Part shown: piece after piece, positions 1 through 10,579 of the stretch
Layout of the letters: every line of letters begins with the position of its first letter
Position numbering within the stretch: position 1 is the first letter of the stretch
Source of the DNA: Salvator merianae
Lineage: Eukaryota > Chordata > Lepidosauria > Squamata > Teiidae
DNA length: 64,000 nucleotides
Assembly (NCBI GenBank): GCA_003586115.2
Contig: QVOM02000023.1
Coordinates: 3,723,284-3,787,283 of the forward strand
Direction: 5' to 3'
The notes under the pieces: model-generated
What the model was told of the DNA's origin: nothing
Seen by the model: the letters and a program-made list of their open reading frames with translations, nothing else
The model's database searches: none
Position numbers and translations under genes: made by a program

Positions 1-679
1 CTTGCAGAAGCAGACTGCAGTTCTGAGGGCTGGAATCCCCGTGGCTAGAGGCAAATCATTTCATAGCAAAGACCCAGTAAAAAAAAATCAGTTGCAAAGT
101 TAGGCCTTGTTTAAGCACGGGGGGGGGGTATTTTCTAAGGGGACAAGGTCTGCTTGCAGCCACCCTATCTGTTAAGAAATGGTCTCCCCATCAGTATTTC
201 CTCCATCCCAAAAAAAAGAAAAAAGTTCCCTGCATAAAACCAGTAGAAGCCTGTCTCTACTCCCTAGCCAGATCGCACATTGCACGAACATTTAGCTCAC
301 AGACTGTGAGCTCAGGCTCCACATGAGTCTCCTCGTGCCACACACTTCCCCCCTCCCCCCCCAATAGTCTCTGCCTTCCAGCACCGAGTGAGCAACCCAG
401 CCAGCAAAATACTCTTTTTCTTCCTGGCTTGCTGCTGAAAACCAATGGGAGTCAAATGCTTCGTGCATTCAAGAGGGAAAAACAATGAGTATTATTTTGT
501 GTCTTCCCGGCCGGACGCGCAATGGAAGGTGAAAGGCGCACGCAGATGCTCACTTGGTTAAGCACTTCAGAAAGACCTCTCAGGGTCTTTAGCCAGGGAG
601 GCTTTTAGTACCCAAAGGGATGGACATACAATGAGTGCTGGCATGCAAGTACCTCTCTGCAACGTGGACTTAAACCAGA

Positions 680-724
<45 letters not shown>

Positions 725-730
725 TATATA
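680..730. repeat. (TA)n(CA)n(TA)n microsatellite
   Basis: About 13 TA units run directly into about 9 CA units and then back to TA. The small open frames over it are simple-repeat translations. Confidence 0.95.
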
Positions 731-811
731 TTTCTTTTCTGTTCTGGTGATCCCGACAACTGGGTAGCAAAGTATTCCCTGCCTTCCTTAAGTGGCAAAA
801 CTGTTTTCCAA

Positions 812-882
812 GATTTATTTATTTATCTTTCTTTCCTGCCCTATACTCGAAAGACTCAGGGCGGATCACGATAAAATATTTA
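812..882 (-). mobile_element. LINE 3' tail fragment (L2/CR1-like)
   Basis: Read on the - strand, this is the terminal module ending in a run of ATAAAT preceded by a GGCAGG-type box ('cctgccctatactcgaaagactcagggcgg' on the + strand in two parts). The same tail recurs at 16742, 31590 and 42672. Only the last ~70 bp are present. Confidence 0.55.
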
Positions 883-946
883 TCAAAACAGATTTTTAAA
901 AAGATGTGGCGTTTGCCTCCTGGTTTGAAGGCCTGTAGGCTGGGCT

Positions 947-964
947 TCTCTCTCTCTCTCTCTC

Positions 965-997
<33 letters not shown>

Positions 998-998
998 C
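947..998. repeat. (CT)n(TG)n microsatellite
   Basis: Ten CT units are followed by about 16 TG units with one interruption. Confidence 0.95.
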
Positions 999-1518
999 TG
1001 CTCCTTACACAAATGTGCCCAGGAGTAAGTCCCTGTTTGACTCTCTGGCAAGATTGTCCTCTTAGGCCAAATACCAGGAGGGAGGAAGCGAAATGCATTT
1101 TGATCCGTTTCCTCCACAAACTCTCTAGAAGTCTGGGTGGATTTAAATGGGGTCAAGATGATGCTGTAATACAGAGTACATAAAAGAGGCTTGTACGAAA
1201 GGGGATCTCTGAACAGGGTTGTTTGTTGTTGTTGTTGTTGTGTGTTTTTTAAAAAAACACAACAGGAAGTAAGTGGAGGTATGCATCCTTTCCTCTTTCG
1301 TTTTTAGGACAAGGAAAGTGAAAAACAACAACAACACGACCCGAATCAACAACAGCAAGACTTTTGGCACTGGGCTGAAAATTTCCACAACTGCAATCGT
1401 GGCCCGGACCAGGTCTCTTTCGGAAGCCTGCTGCTTTTCCAAAAAGCAGTCATAATATCCAGAATAATACTATTAGATTCCTGCTGGGTTTGGACAGCAT
1501 CCTTGTCAGCACACTACA

Positions 1519-1552
1519 TTTTTTTTTTTTTTTTAAATTAAATTAAATTAAA
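1519..1552. repeat. Poly(T) plus (AAATT)n
   Basis: A 16-base T run is followed by four AAATT-type pentamers. Confidence 0.9.
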
Positions 1553-1984
1553 TCCAACCCTGCATCAGCTCCGGGAAGCTCCCTAAACTTCAGGGCCGGC
1601 GCTTGGGGGCAGCTGTATCTTTAAGAGATGGCCGGCGCCCGGTTTTGCAGCTGCTGCCGCCTCTGAGCTGTGAAGAGAGTGGGAGATTCATTACCCCCTG
1701 AAACACAATGGACATTTATCACCCTGTGGTGTTATTCAAATCCAGTACCAATTACAGCCCATCTCCATTCTTCGCTCGCCCTCCTCTACCACACACTTAT
1801 TGTTGCGGCGCTCCACTAAAAACCCCTCTGAGAGGCGGCTCCTGCCTTCAGTCGCTCGCTGGTTCCCCCCTGCGTGACTCCGCCGCCGAGGGCCTTCGAG
1901 GGGAAGCACAGCGGAGGATGCTCTGGGGCGCGCGCGCGCCTTCTCCGCTGCTCCTGCATCCTCGGCAGCGAATGGGAAGCCGCC

Positions 1985-2070
1985 GCCGGCACCAGCGGCG
2001 GCGGCGGCGGCGGCGGACCGATTCTGCAGGCGCGCGCGCGCGGGCGCGGGCGCGGCGGGGGGGGGGTCGC
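1985..2070. repeat. CGG / CGCG low-complexity tract
   Basis: Runs of CGG and of alternating CG occur inside the CpG-rich block. Such tracts can adopt Z-DNA and explain the Arg/Pro/Gly-rich frames on both strands here. Confidence 0.85.
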
Positions 2071-2128
2071 ATCAAAAGATAGCAGGCAGCCGGGGGGGGG
2101 GGTGTAGGAAGAGAGCGGAGGATGAAAG

Positions 2129-2160
<32 letters not shown>
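2129..2160. repeat. (GA)n tract
   Basis: About 14 GA units on the + strand, at the downstream side of the CpG-rich core. Confidence 0.9.
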
Positions 2161-2166
<6 letters not shown>

Positions 2167-2713
2167 AGACCAGAAAAGGAGATGAAAGAAAGGAAGAGGG
2201 GCGAGGGAAGGAAAGAGTGATAAAAGGGAAGGCAAGGAGACGACCCCCATCCAGGGCCAAAGAGGTGGCGAAGACCCGAGATGTTTTCTTCTTTTAAAAG
2301 GGGGTGATGGAAGAAGGAAGGAAGGAAGATTTGGAAGGGAAACGTCCAGCTACTCTTGGTTCTCCGGCCGACTGCCTCCCGTCCTCTCCCCCGCCCCCCC
2401 CAAAAAAGTCACTCTGGAAAAATTCTGGGAGCGACTTGCAGGCAGGTATGGGCGAAACAACCCCCCCCCCAAAAAAGAGCGTTCCGACCGTGCGCGCTGC
2501 GTGGCTTTAGGAAGGGGTAACAGGTGTAAAAAGGGAGGGAACCCCTTTGGAAGGCGAGAGAGAGCGCGCGGGCCGAGGAGGAAGTCCCTTCCGCCACACG
2601 GGTGGGGGATTTTTGCTTTTTGCTTCCGAAAATCCTCCGTAGATTTCGTCCTGTGAGTTGTGCTGGCGGCGCGCTGTGGAGAAATGATCTTACTGATTTT
2701 TGCTCTGCTGTTT

Positions 2714-2715
2714 CC

Positions 2716-2749
<34 letters not shown>

Positions 2750-2750
2750 T
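2714..2750. repeat. (CT)n tract
   Basis: CT repeats interrupted by one TTT, just downstream of the CpG-rich block. Confidence 0.9.
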
Positions 2751-2759
2751 CTCCTTAGT

Positions 2760-4640
2760 ATCTAAGGGTATCTGTGTGCTCAAATTTTCTATTTTAATTC
2801 CCGGCTGCCTTTCCTTTCGGATCGCAAGACGTCCAGGAACCACTAGAGATCTGAGAGGGTGAGGGCCGGTGGAGGAAAAATACGCCCGTGTGCCGTGTTT
2901 ATATTTTTCCATGAAATATATTTATCTATTTCCTGAAACAGGACCTTAAATATAATCCCGCTAAGAAGCAAACCTAACCTGAGAAGCCCAGGGATTTTCA
3001 GGATTTGGTCGCGCCGACGGCAAACTGCAGTGGACTGCTTATTTAGTTTTGTTTTAAAAGCTAGGAGCTTATTTTATTAATCAGTAATACTATAGTAATA
3101 GTAGTAGTAGTAATAGTAGTAGTAGTAGTAATAATAATAATAGCAAACAGCATCATTTGAGCTGGGTACCAGATGCTAGTAAGTGATACATTGCTCTCTG
3201 TTTTTGAAGCTTGGGTTGCTTATTACATAATCTACCTCGTATTAACGAGACTTGGAATTTCACGTGTGTCTGTGTTTGCTTGGTGTGTACGTGTTTGTTT
3301 TTTGCGTGCGTTTGCGTGTATGTTTGAAATATTGTGTCTCTCCAACCCCTTCCAGCCTGGATTAGATTAACTCTAGGAGGGCCAAACCTTTCCAAACTGT
3401 GGAGAGACTGAATTTAATGGTGCAATTCAAACATTTCTGCAGTTACCCTCCAGATACGCTGAGGTTGCTTTGCTTTGTTTTATTTTAAAAATGAAACAAC
3501 CACAACCTAAGGCAGAAAACTTTACAAGAAACTGAAATGGGCTTTATAATGGGGAATTCTAGAGTGGCTGGATAGCAAAGAGAACGGGGAACTCGGCCAC
3601 TGGAGGGAAAAGACCTTTTAAGGTACAAAAATTTCAAAAGAGACTGGGATAGGAGTAGATGATTAGCTGCTGATGTTCTGGTTTCTTAAAAAAGGCAAGG
3701 AGGGTGGAAAGTAATTCATTTTGCATGAAAATAGGGAAAGAATCAAGAGATACAAGATTGAATTGGGAGTAAACTTTTCTCTTCTTTCTAAAGTCTTTGA
3801 AAAGGGGGTTCAGCCTGCTTGCATTTTGTAGTTAAAGATTTAACCAATTTCGAACCATTGTGTGTATTTCCAGAGCTCTGGCTTGCTAGTTTTCGTTTTA
3901 AAGGCAGGATAAACGTGGCAAGTGTCTTTCCCCATTTTCTAAGGAAAATAGGAATTTTGGGAAAAGGGAAGAATAACATGTCAGATATTTCTTTTTTTCT
4001 TTAAACACAGTCAAGTCTGGTAGTCAAAATATATCATCATGGGATGACAATGATGAACGTTTCAAAAGCATTTTTGATTAAATCAGTTGTTCCAAATTTT
4101 TGTGAAAAGGTGATGGAGGATGGTTTTTTGATCCATCCGTTCTCAGATCTTGGAAATCCTCTTCTGAGTTCTCATAAAAAACAGAGACTTAAAAAAACAA
4201 AACAAAAAAACCCTTTTCCCTTCTTTTATCTTCCAGTTTTTAAATCTTTGGGTGATTTTCCCCTAACCCAAAATGCAAGCTTTCCGGAGAGACTCCTTCA
4301 CATCTTTAAAAACCACTCGGGACGGTTTCAGCAGGAAACAAAACGATTTCTCTCCATCTTCTTCGTGTTTTGTCACATGTGGGTCGGCGTGTCTTTTCTT
4401 GGCAATTCCTACTCCTGTCATTAGCTACCCGCACAGTTGATTTTTACCCTGTCCCTTGTTTCTATCCAAAAACCACTAATTCTGGTTTCCTTTCCTGGTT
4501 TTGGAAGCTTCTTCAGTTTCCCAGTTCGAGTCAACAGAACGGGTTTATCAGTGCGGTTGGCGCCTGCTGTCTTTTCCACGTTATCAACCTTTTTCTCTTT
4601 TTTTGGCTTCGATTCCTTTCTCTTCTTACAAGAGAGGTGG
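2760..4640 (+). other. Unique DNA between CpG block and mir-219
   Basis: Few recognisable repeats occur here apart from a TAG-type triplet run at 3093-3143. The segment may be part of the primary miR-219 transcript if the CpG block is its promoter. I see no coding exon. The low repeat content next to a deeply conserved microRNA makes conserved enhancer sequence plausible. Confidence 0.35.
3093..3143. repeat. (TAG/TAA)n triplet repeat
   Basis: About 17 TAG or TAA triplets. Confidence 0.9.
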
Positions 4641-4644
4641 GGAC

Positions 4645-4745
4645 CCAAGCCTCTTTGCCTCTGATTGTCCAAACGCAATTCTTGTCCAAGGCAACACGCA
4701 ATCCAAGAATTGTGTCTGGACATCTGTGGTCGAGTGGCTCTTCCA
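4645..4745 (+). ncRNA. MIR219A2: miR-219a-2 precursor hairpin
   Basis: The 5p arm at 4662-4682 begins TGATTGTCCAAACGC and matches the miR-219a-5p that I recall at all 21 bases. The 3p arm at 4706-4727 begins AGAATTGTG and ends GGACATCTGT. It matches my memory of mammalian miR-219a-2-3p except that base 10 is T instead of G. The two arms pair across a ~23-base loop. The 3p arm makes this the mir-219a-2 locus and not mir-219a-1. Human MIR219A2 lies beside URM1 on the opposite strand; here URM1 lies 17.7 kb to the right on the - strand, which agrees. The product is known to promote oligodendrocyte differentiation and myelination by repressing progenitor-maintenance genes. Confidence 0.95.
4645..4745 (-). 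ncRNA. Possible antisense miR-219b hairpin
   Basis: The mammalian locus also yields miR-219b from the opposite strand of the same hairpin. The reverse complement here folds equally well because the arms are near-complementary, so an antisense precursor is possible. Sequence alone cannot show expression. Confidence 0.35.
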
Positions 4746-4759
4746 ATCCCAATATCTTT

Positions 4760-7370
4760 CTGGCCTTCTCGGGTGATGTTTCGCCGCCGGTGGAATTCAG
4801 GAACGACATAGGATTTCAGGAATGCTGCCAAGAAGGTAATCGATACATATCTTCCCTTCCCCCTCTGTCCCCAAAACTCTGCTTTTGTATGTTGGAATTT
4901 CTCAGACTTAGAATGTGTGGATTAATAATAAAATAGATGTGGATTGGTTTAAGAGATGGTTTGTTAATCTGCCCTGGTCTGGAGGAAACCCAGTAGCTTT
5001 GGGCGTTAAAAGATGCTCCAATTCTGGTGTGTGCAGAACAAAAAGAGCATGAAGATGGATTTAAAATCACACCCACCCACATCCAAAATGTAGCCCTCAC
5101 AGAGAAGGGTAGGGCTGCTAAAATATAGAGATCCATTCCTCTGTGGTCTCCAAGGTTTTTTCCCTCCCCGGTTCTAATTCCGAATTTGAATATAAATTAA
5201 TTTCCCCTTGATGTTTTGGTTTTTCTTTTCTTCCTCTTGCTTTTCTCTGAGAGAAAGAGGCTTTTATTATCTTCTTGAAAGTTGCCATTTTCTCGTCCTT
5301 ATTTTTTAAGGGAGCCAAAAGCACAGAATTCAAGAGGAAACGATTTTTTTGTTTTAAACGTGGGGAGAGCGAATAAGGACACTTGCAAAGCAAGGAGAGG
5401 GCCCCATTCAGAGAAATCATTTGCAAGGAACCCTCGGCAGTCAGTTGGTTGAAATTCCCCTCTTTGGAGAGATTTGAGTAAATCGTGGATTAAGTCAGTG
5501 GTGAACCTGCGCTGTGTGGGTTGCTTTGCGTCAGATGGGGTTTCGGTTGCTTAAAAATGAGCTGAAAATGTACCTTTAGCTGGCATAGCGCTGGATGATT
5601 AAAAGAGTAAACTATATTTTTTCCCTCTTCCGTGTCCCTAAATCCCATCCTCTTCAGTGTTTTCCCTTGTGCACGGATGCAGAAAAGGGACGTGATATTA
5701 TTTTTATTGCACCTTGTCTGAGAGCGTTTCGGGGCTTCTGCAATGGAAGCGAATGGGTCAAAGGTGCCGGATTTTGGGAGATTTTCTCCCCACCTCTCCT
5801 CTTTATATAGGTCTTTATTTCCCCTGGAGCACACACACAAGATGCTGTAATGTGTCCTTTCAGCCAGCGTGGGCCTTCCGTTGGGTCACCTGGCCTGAAG
5901 GTTCCTTCCTTTTTCAAGTGATGTAATGTTGGGGTGATGTAGCAGGAGGAAAATGGAGGGAGGGGGAGAGAAACAGAGAGGGAGAAGGCTTTTCTAGCTG
6001 GCAGAACCAAGGGTGGGAAACTTCTCCACGTGGTTTCAAAAGCACCAAACTGATGATGCCAAGAGAGCGTTCCTCCAAGGGGAGGGGAGGAACAGGGAAG
6101 GAGGGGGTCAGAAGGGGGGGGAGGGAGAGATGGAAGGGAAGGGAAACCCTCTTTTTTCGCTTGCTCTGCTCAGATCAGCAATGGGAATTTCCCTCCCCGT
6201 CACTCCTGTAACCCAAGCGCGTTTGCGCTTCTCTTCCCATCTTTCGGCTGCTGTCTCTGCTCAGTGGGGCTTTGACCTTCTCTTCTCCGTCACCCTCCCG
6301 GTTCCCCATCTCTAAATTGTTTATAGCCCGACCGCACGAGACCCCCATACCCTTTCCCCCTTCCCCAGGAAAGACAGGGATGATGGGACGGGACGTGGGT
6401 GGGAAGAACGGGATGAAAATGAGGCCGTTCGCTTTTTTGGAAACCGAGGACTCCAGAGCAAGCCAGCTGAAGCAAGGCCAAATGAAGCCTTGTTGTGTTT
6501 TTTTGTAGTGCAAAATCAGGTAGCAGGGAAAGGGAGCTAAAAAAAAAAAAAAAGGATATCACTTCCCCGCTGGCCACAGCTATTTTGCAAAATACGCTGC
6601 CCGCCAGCAATTAAGCCCAAGACTTCATCTCTGGGTTGGGCATTAAATGCAAGCATTTTCTCAGTTCCCCCCTAGACTGTATTGCCAGGTAAGTGTTCAA
6701 CCGTGGAGTATTTGCATGCAGAAGGGCCTAGGCTTCTCTGGATAGCTTTCCACTTCCGTCGCGTTGCCAAGAAAACTCCACGGAAATCCCCAGGAGCCCA
6801 GATTTACCTTCCAGCCCCAATAGCGTTGCACAGTTAAATCTACAGAACGCGCAGAGCAGACTTTCTCCGCAGACCTGACCACCAGAAAGAGGAAACAGGT
6901 CTCTCGCCTTCAAAGACCCTGTCTGCATTTCTCCCCTTAATGCATGTTAGAAATTGAAATCAAGGGCTGACTGGTCCTTTGTAAGCCATTATCAAAGGAG
7001 CTGTCTTCCCCGTGAGTCTGATGATTTGCAACCCTGGAGTACTCTTATTTCCCGCTAGCTCCATCAGAAGTTATCCCTGGGCTAGGGTACGCTTAGGGGT
7101 GGTTCTTCCCTGATGATCCCCTTCCTTTCTCATTCTTATACCCAACATTGCAAAGGCTTAGTGTAACTTTCATTCCAAGAGCACAAAACGTGTTAAAAAA
7201 AACCCAAGGCGGATTTGCTTTAAGCATATACTATATAGGATAAATGTGTTTTGATATCTAGTTATAAGCTACCCAGAAGACTCCAGTTATTACAAGCCTC
7301 AATATAGTAAATAAGTTGATAAATGTAACACAATGCTAGTCTGCCTGCTAAAATACTATTTTTAAAAAAT
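4760..7370. other. Intergenic DNA right of mir-219
   Basis: Mostly unique sequence with moderate GC and few transposon traces. A purine-rich G tract lies near 6070-6160 and an A run near 6539-6554. No exon-like conserved frame was recognised. It may include the downstream part of the primary microRNA transcript. Confidence 0.4.
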
Positions 7371-7374
7371 GCAA

Positions 7375-7430
7375 AGGAAGGAAGGAAGGAAGGAAGGAAG
7401 GAAGGAAGGAAGGAAGGAAGGAAGGGAGGA
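7375..7430. repeat. (GGAA)n microsatellite
   Basis: About 13 GGAA/AAGG tetramers. GGAA arrays are potential ETS-factor binding sites, but no functional claim is made. Confidence 0.95.
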
Positions 7431-8394
7431 AAATATAGTGGCAGATTTGCAAATTCTAAATACCCCATAAAATCTTCAAGGGCTTCATTAAGCCCCACAG
7501 ATCCTTAGTCAAGGCCTAGCTATTCTATTCATCCCCAGGATGGTTTGTTTCAGAATAAACAAAACAAAAAATATCTCCCCACACACATGCAGAGCTTGTC
7601 TTGTAGCTCACAAGAGAAAGGAAATGAAAAGCATCCTTCTAAAGGACAGATGTTCTGGGCACCTCGCACCCTCCAGTATCCTTTTGTGTTTCCCCACCCT
7701 CCTCCATTCCAATCTAGCAAACCTTTCCTAAGCAGGGGCGGCAAACAGCGAATATTGCAAGCAGGAGAATGGAAGAGGTTAATAAAATGAAGGGGGACCG
7801 GCTGGGTTCTGACAGAGAGGAGGGCATTTCTCCTGTTCTTTTCACATGGTGCAGAAAAAGAGATTTTAAGTACAGCAGGCTCTCTTACCTGTGCAAATAC
7901 TATATGTGTGTGTGTGCATTCACATCTGATAAAGGCAAAACGATCCACATTCAACCCAATCTGTCTTTGCATTTCCATCCTGTCTTTGATCTTAAAAGTC
8001 TCGAGATGGGTTTAAATTTAACCTAAAATAAAAATAAAAATGCAGTGCCCTACGGTCTGCAAAAAAAATAAATGCTGCCAAACTTAAAGTACATCTCAAT
8101 GCCTTTTCTCTTCCCTTTCATCATTAAAAAAAGGACCCCGGTTGGCTTCTCCTGTGCCAGAGTCCTCTGGAAGTATATGAGAGAAGGTAGAGGGTGTCTG
8201 TGCGAGAGAGAAGGCTCATTTGGGAAATTTGCAACGGGAGATGGATTCTTGCTTTGGACTGGCAGCAGGACGGATCTTGGTGGGGGTTGGTGGCAGTTGG
8301 CAACCACTGGGGTTTTTGGGTGAGGGTGGGGTGAGGGGTCAGGGATGGGATGGGATGAGGGTCAACTCGAAAGACATGGCTCCAGGGCATCAGA

Positions 8395-8448
8395 ACTGGA
8401 AGATTTTTCTTGTAAATCGCTTTGAGATTTCTTTTCGATTATTATTAT

Positions 8449-8483
<35 letters not shown>

Positions 8484-8545
8484 TTATTATTATTTCAATG
8501 AGAAGTGGTATATAAATGTTTTAAATGAGCAAATAAGTAATGATC
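8395..8545 (+). mobile_element. LINE 3' tail with internal triplet repeat
   Basis: The segment reads like a LINE terminal module (TTGTAAATCGCTTTGAGA ... TATAAATGTTTTAAAT). A (TTA)n(CTA)n(TTA)n run at 8439-8494 is embedded in it. Confidence 0.5.
8439..8494. repeat. (ATT)n(ACT)n(ATT)n microsatellite
   Basis: Three blocks of triplets: ATT, then about 11 CTA/ACT units, then ATT again. Confidence 0.95.
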
Positions 8546-8767
8546 AATGAGGCTCTAAATAGTTCCCTGCAAGTCCCTGAAAACCTGCATGAAAATTACC
8601 CCCACTGAAGAGGGCGGATTATGAGCACGTTAGACAGAAATGCCACACGCGAGCTCTGAGCCTGCTGGCCACGGTGCAGTGACGCGCACCATGCCCTCAG
8701 CACTGCAGGCAGCGGGTTATTTGGCAGAAATGGCAGTTGCCTGGGAATCGTCACCCTGTAAGTCAGA

Positions 8768-9258
8768 GGCTGCCTTCAGACATGCCCTGTTTTGGTTTTT
8801 CACGATATTCGGGAATAAAGCACCTCCAGAATTATTGCATGTTGTGCGGGTGGCAGGGCAACAGAGTGGTGAAAGTGGAAGCACTTTGCCAGTGTGGATG
8901 CTGGCTCCCGCAGTGGTGTAGCACGTACATCTGGGTATTTCGATGATGCAAAATACTCAGAAGTGCGCAATTTCCTGCCATGTGCCTGCATGGTCACCAT
9001 TTTCAGCTGAGTTTGGCCCCACACATGCGTGGCCACCATTCCCAAGATGGCAGAATGCGCAGCAAGCGTCCAGACAATATTAAGTCCTCTCGCTTTTTAG
9101 GTAAAAGCCAGATTGGAAGTTGATTTTGCCATAATAACATTATTGCGGGATATCACTCCAATATCCTGGAGCCGTGCTGGGATTGCTATGGATACGTGTG
9201 GCAATCTCAACATGGTGCTGGGATAATCCTGGGTTTTCCGCCCTGTGTGAATGCAGCC
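8768..9258. mobile_element. Non-autonomous DNA transposon, family B
   Basis: The left end reads GGCTGCCTTCAGACATGCC and the right end, reverse-complemented, GGCTGCATTCACACAGGGC, giving imperfect terminal inverted repeats. The interior shares blocks such as GTGGCAAT..CAACAT and GCTGGGATT with copies at about 47686, 55300 and 62295. No transposase is encoded. A target duplication could not be defined, so the superfamily is open. Confidence 0.55.
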
Positions 9259-9438
9259 AGACTCTTACAGCAATCGCTGATGATCTGTCCTAAACAATCC
9301 ACCCCAAACTTCACATTAATTTCCCTCAAGAACCTTCCGCAGGTGTGTTCCATGTCGTGGGACCCAAGTCACACTGTTGAAAACAGAGTCTAGACACTAT
9401 CCTGTATTATATACACTGCTGCTGTGAAAAACTGGAAG

Positions 9439-9788
9439 TAGAGAGGTGTGCGAAAGAAAATCATATATTCAGTTCAAAATCGAACCAAACACCTGTTTGT
9501 TCAGCCTGACAGCGAACCATTTAATTGAACAAATGTTTGTTTGCATTCAATTTCAAACTTATTTGAAAAAAGAGACCAATTTTTACTTTGATAAAAAATC
9601 CTTTTTAAGGATTGCAAAACCACAGCAAACATGAATGGTTCAATCAAAGGGTTTGTTTTTGCAAGTACAGGGCTGGTTCGGTTGAATCAAATTTCTGGAT
9701 ATTCTAACATATTTGGTTCGATGCGAACAGCTTCGAACACGAACTATTTGATCAGACTTTTGAATACAAACTGAACTTTGCACATCTA
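9439..9788. mobile_element. hAT-like MITE, TTCGAA family (copy 1)
   Basis: It starts TAGAGAGGTGTGCG and ends TTTGCACATCTA, the family's terminal inverted repeat. The interior is rich in GGTTCGAT / TCGAAC / TTCGAA motifs on both strands. No clean 8-bp duplication is seen at this copy. Confidence 0.6.
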
Positions 9789-10469
9789 TAATTGGGAAGT
9801 GTAATTTTAATTCCCACTACACCTTTCTGTTTAATATGGCAAAGTAGATAAATGTTCAGTTTGCAAGATGCTGGTGGGTGCTTGGTTTTCTCCAGAAAGT
9901 TCTATTCTTTCACTGGCTGTATTTTATTGTGGGGAAATTCCTTTCCTCCCCATCTCTCTCTCTCTCACACACACATGCACACCTCCAAGAACTCTGCCAT
10001 CCAAATCACGTTTTTATGCATAAGTCCGTTTCCCCTTAGATTTTTCTTATATGTATATGCTAAAGAAATACCAGTATCCAGCTAAGTGTGGGGGTCAGCG
10101 GATAGGATCGGGGGTTTCCCAGGGTTCCCCTTCTAAATGATGGATTTAGGAATGTGTGAGAGTTCCTGGGCTTTCTGAAAAAGTCTGGCATATTGTTTGT
10201 GCCAACACAGGCTGTATCTGGCAAGACCTACACCAGCACAGTGCCTGACCATCTTATCAGGCAAGCTTACCTTTTCCTTGGCTCTATCTTGTGCCAGTAT
10301 GGGGAAAAGCTGGCGTTCCCACACACCATCTGGAAGACTGTCTTCAGTTTCCTTACCACTCATTGTATTCACAGCATACAATGTCACTTATGGAACTACC
10401 CGACTCAAGATATATTGAAGATGGGTGAAAATAATTACGTTTAGTTCCATGACGTGACAGAGAGGGAGG

Positions 10470-10579
10470 CTTTTCTGCACTGGGTCTTATTCTGGATTAT
10501 ATCCATAGTCTGCACCAGCATATGGATGGCAGGCCCCTATTCTGGGATCTAATCTGGAATAAGGCCCAGTGCAGAAAGG
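10470..10579. mobile_element. Fold-back element (short MITE)
   Basis: An inverted repeat of about 33 bp per arm: the left arm starts CTTTTCTGCACTGGG and the right arm's complement starts CCTTTCTGCACTGGG, and both continue into TCTTATTC / CCTTATTC and end in ATCC. The interior is about 40 bp. It resembles a miniature inverted-repeat transposon of unknown superfamily. Confidence 0.6.

Larger units (their letters stand above)
1..1580. other. Intergenic flank, no gene seen
   Basis: No exon or recognised gene is visible. The stretch holds a TA/CA microsatellite near 680-730, a short LINE tail near 812-882, CT and TG runs at 947-998, a GTT run at 1219-1242 and a T run followed by AAATT repeats at 1519-1552. 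The next gene expected from human synteny on this side is CERCAM, but none of its coding sequence was recognised. Confidence 0.5.
1590..2660. promoter_or_regulatory. CpG-island-like block, candidate promoter
   Basis: This ~1 kb is by far the most GC- and CpG-rich part of the left third of the window, with CGCGCG and CGG runs at about 1925-2070, GC boxes, and purine tracts. It lies ~2 kb upstream of the mir-219 hairpin in the hairpin's transcriptional direction, so it may be the promoter of the primary miR-219 transcript. It could instead serve a gene reading left on the - strand (CERCAM by human synteny) or be bidirectional. Just before the GC-rich core, 1705-1711 reads ACAATGG, a Sox-type site; Sox10 is known in oligodendrocytes, where miR-219 acts. 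Promoter identity is inference: no transcript start can be read from sequence. Confidence 0.45.

Noticed and set aside
1816..2250. Pro/Arg/Leu-rich frames in the CpG block as a CERCAM first exon
   Set aside because: They are translations of CGG, GA and GC runs; no signal peptide or glycosyltransferase-like sequence was recognised.
4370..4936. 188-codon + strand frame across the mir-219 hairpin
   Set aside because: The hairpin arms explain the conservation; several overlapping frames on both strands are equally open and none has a known domain.
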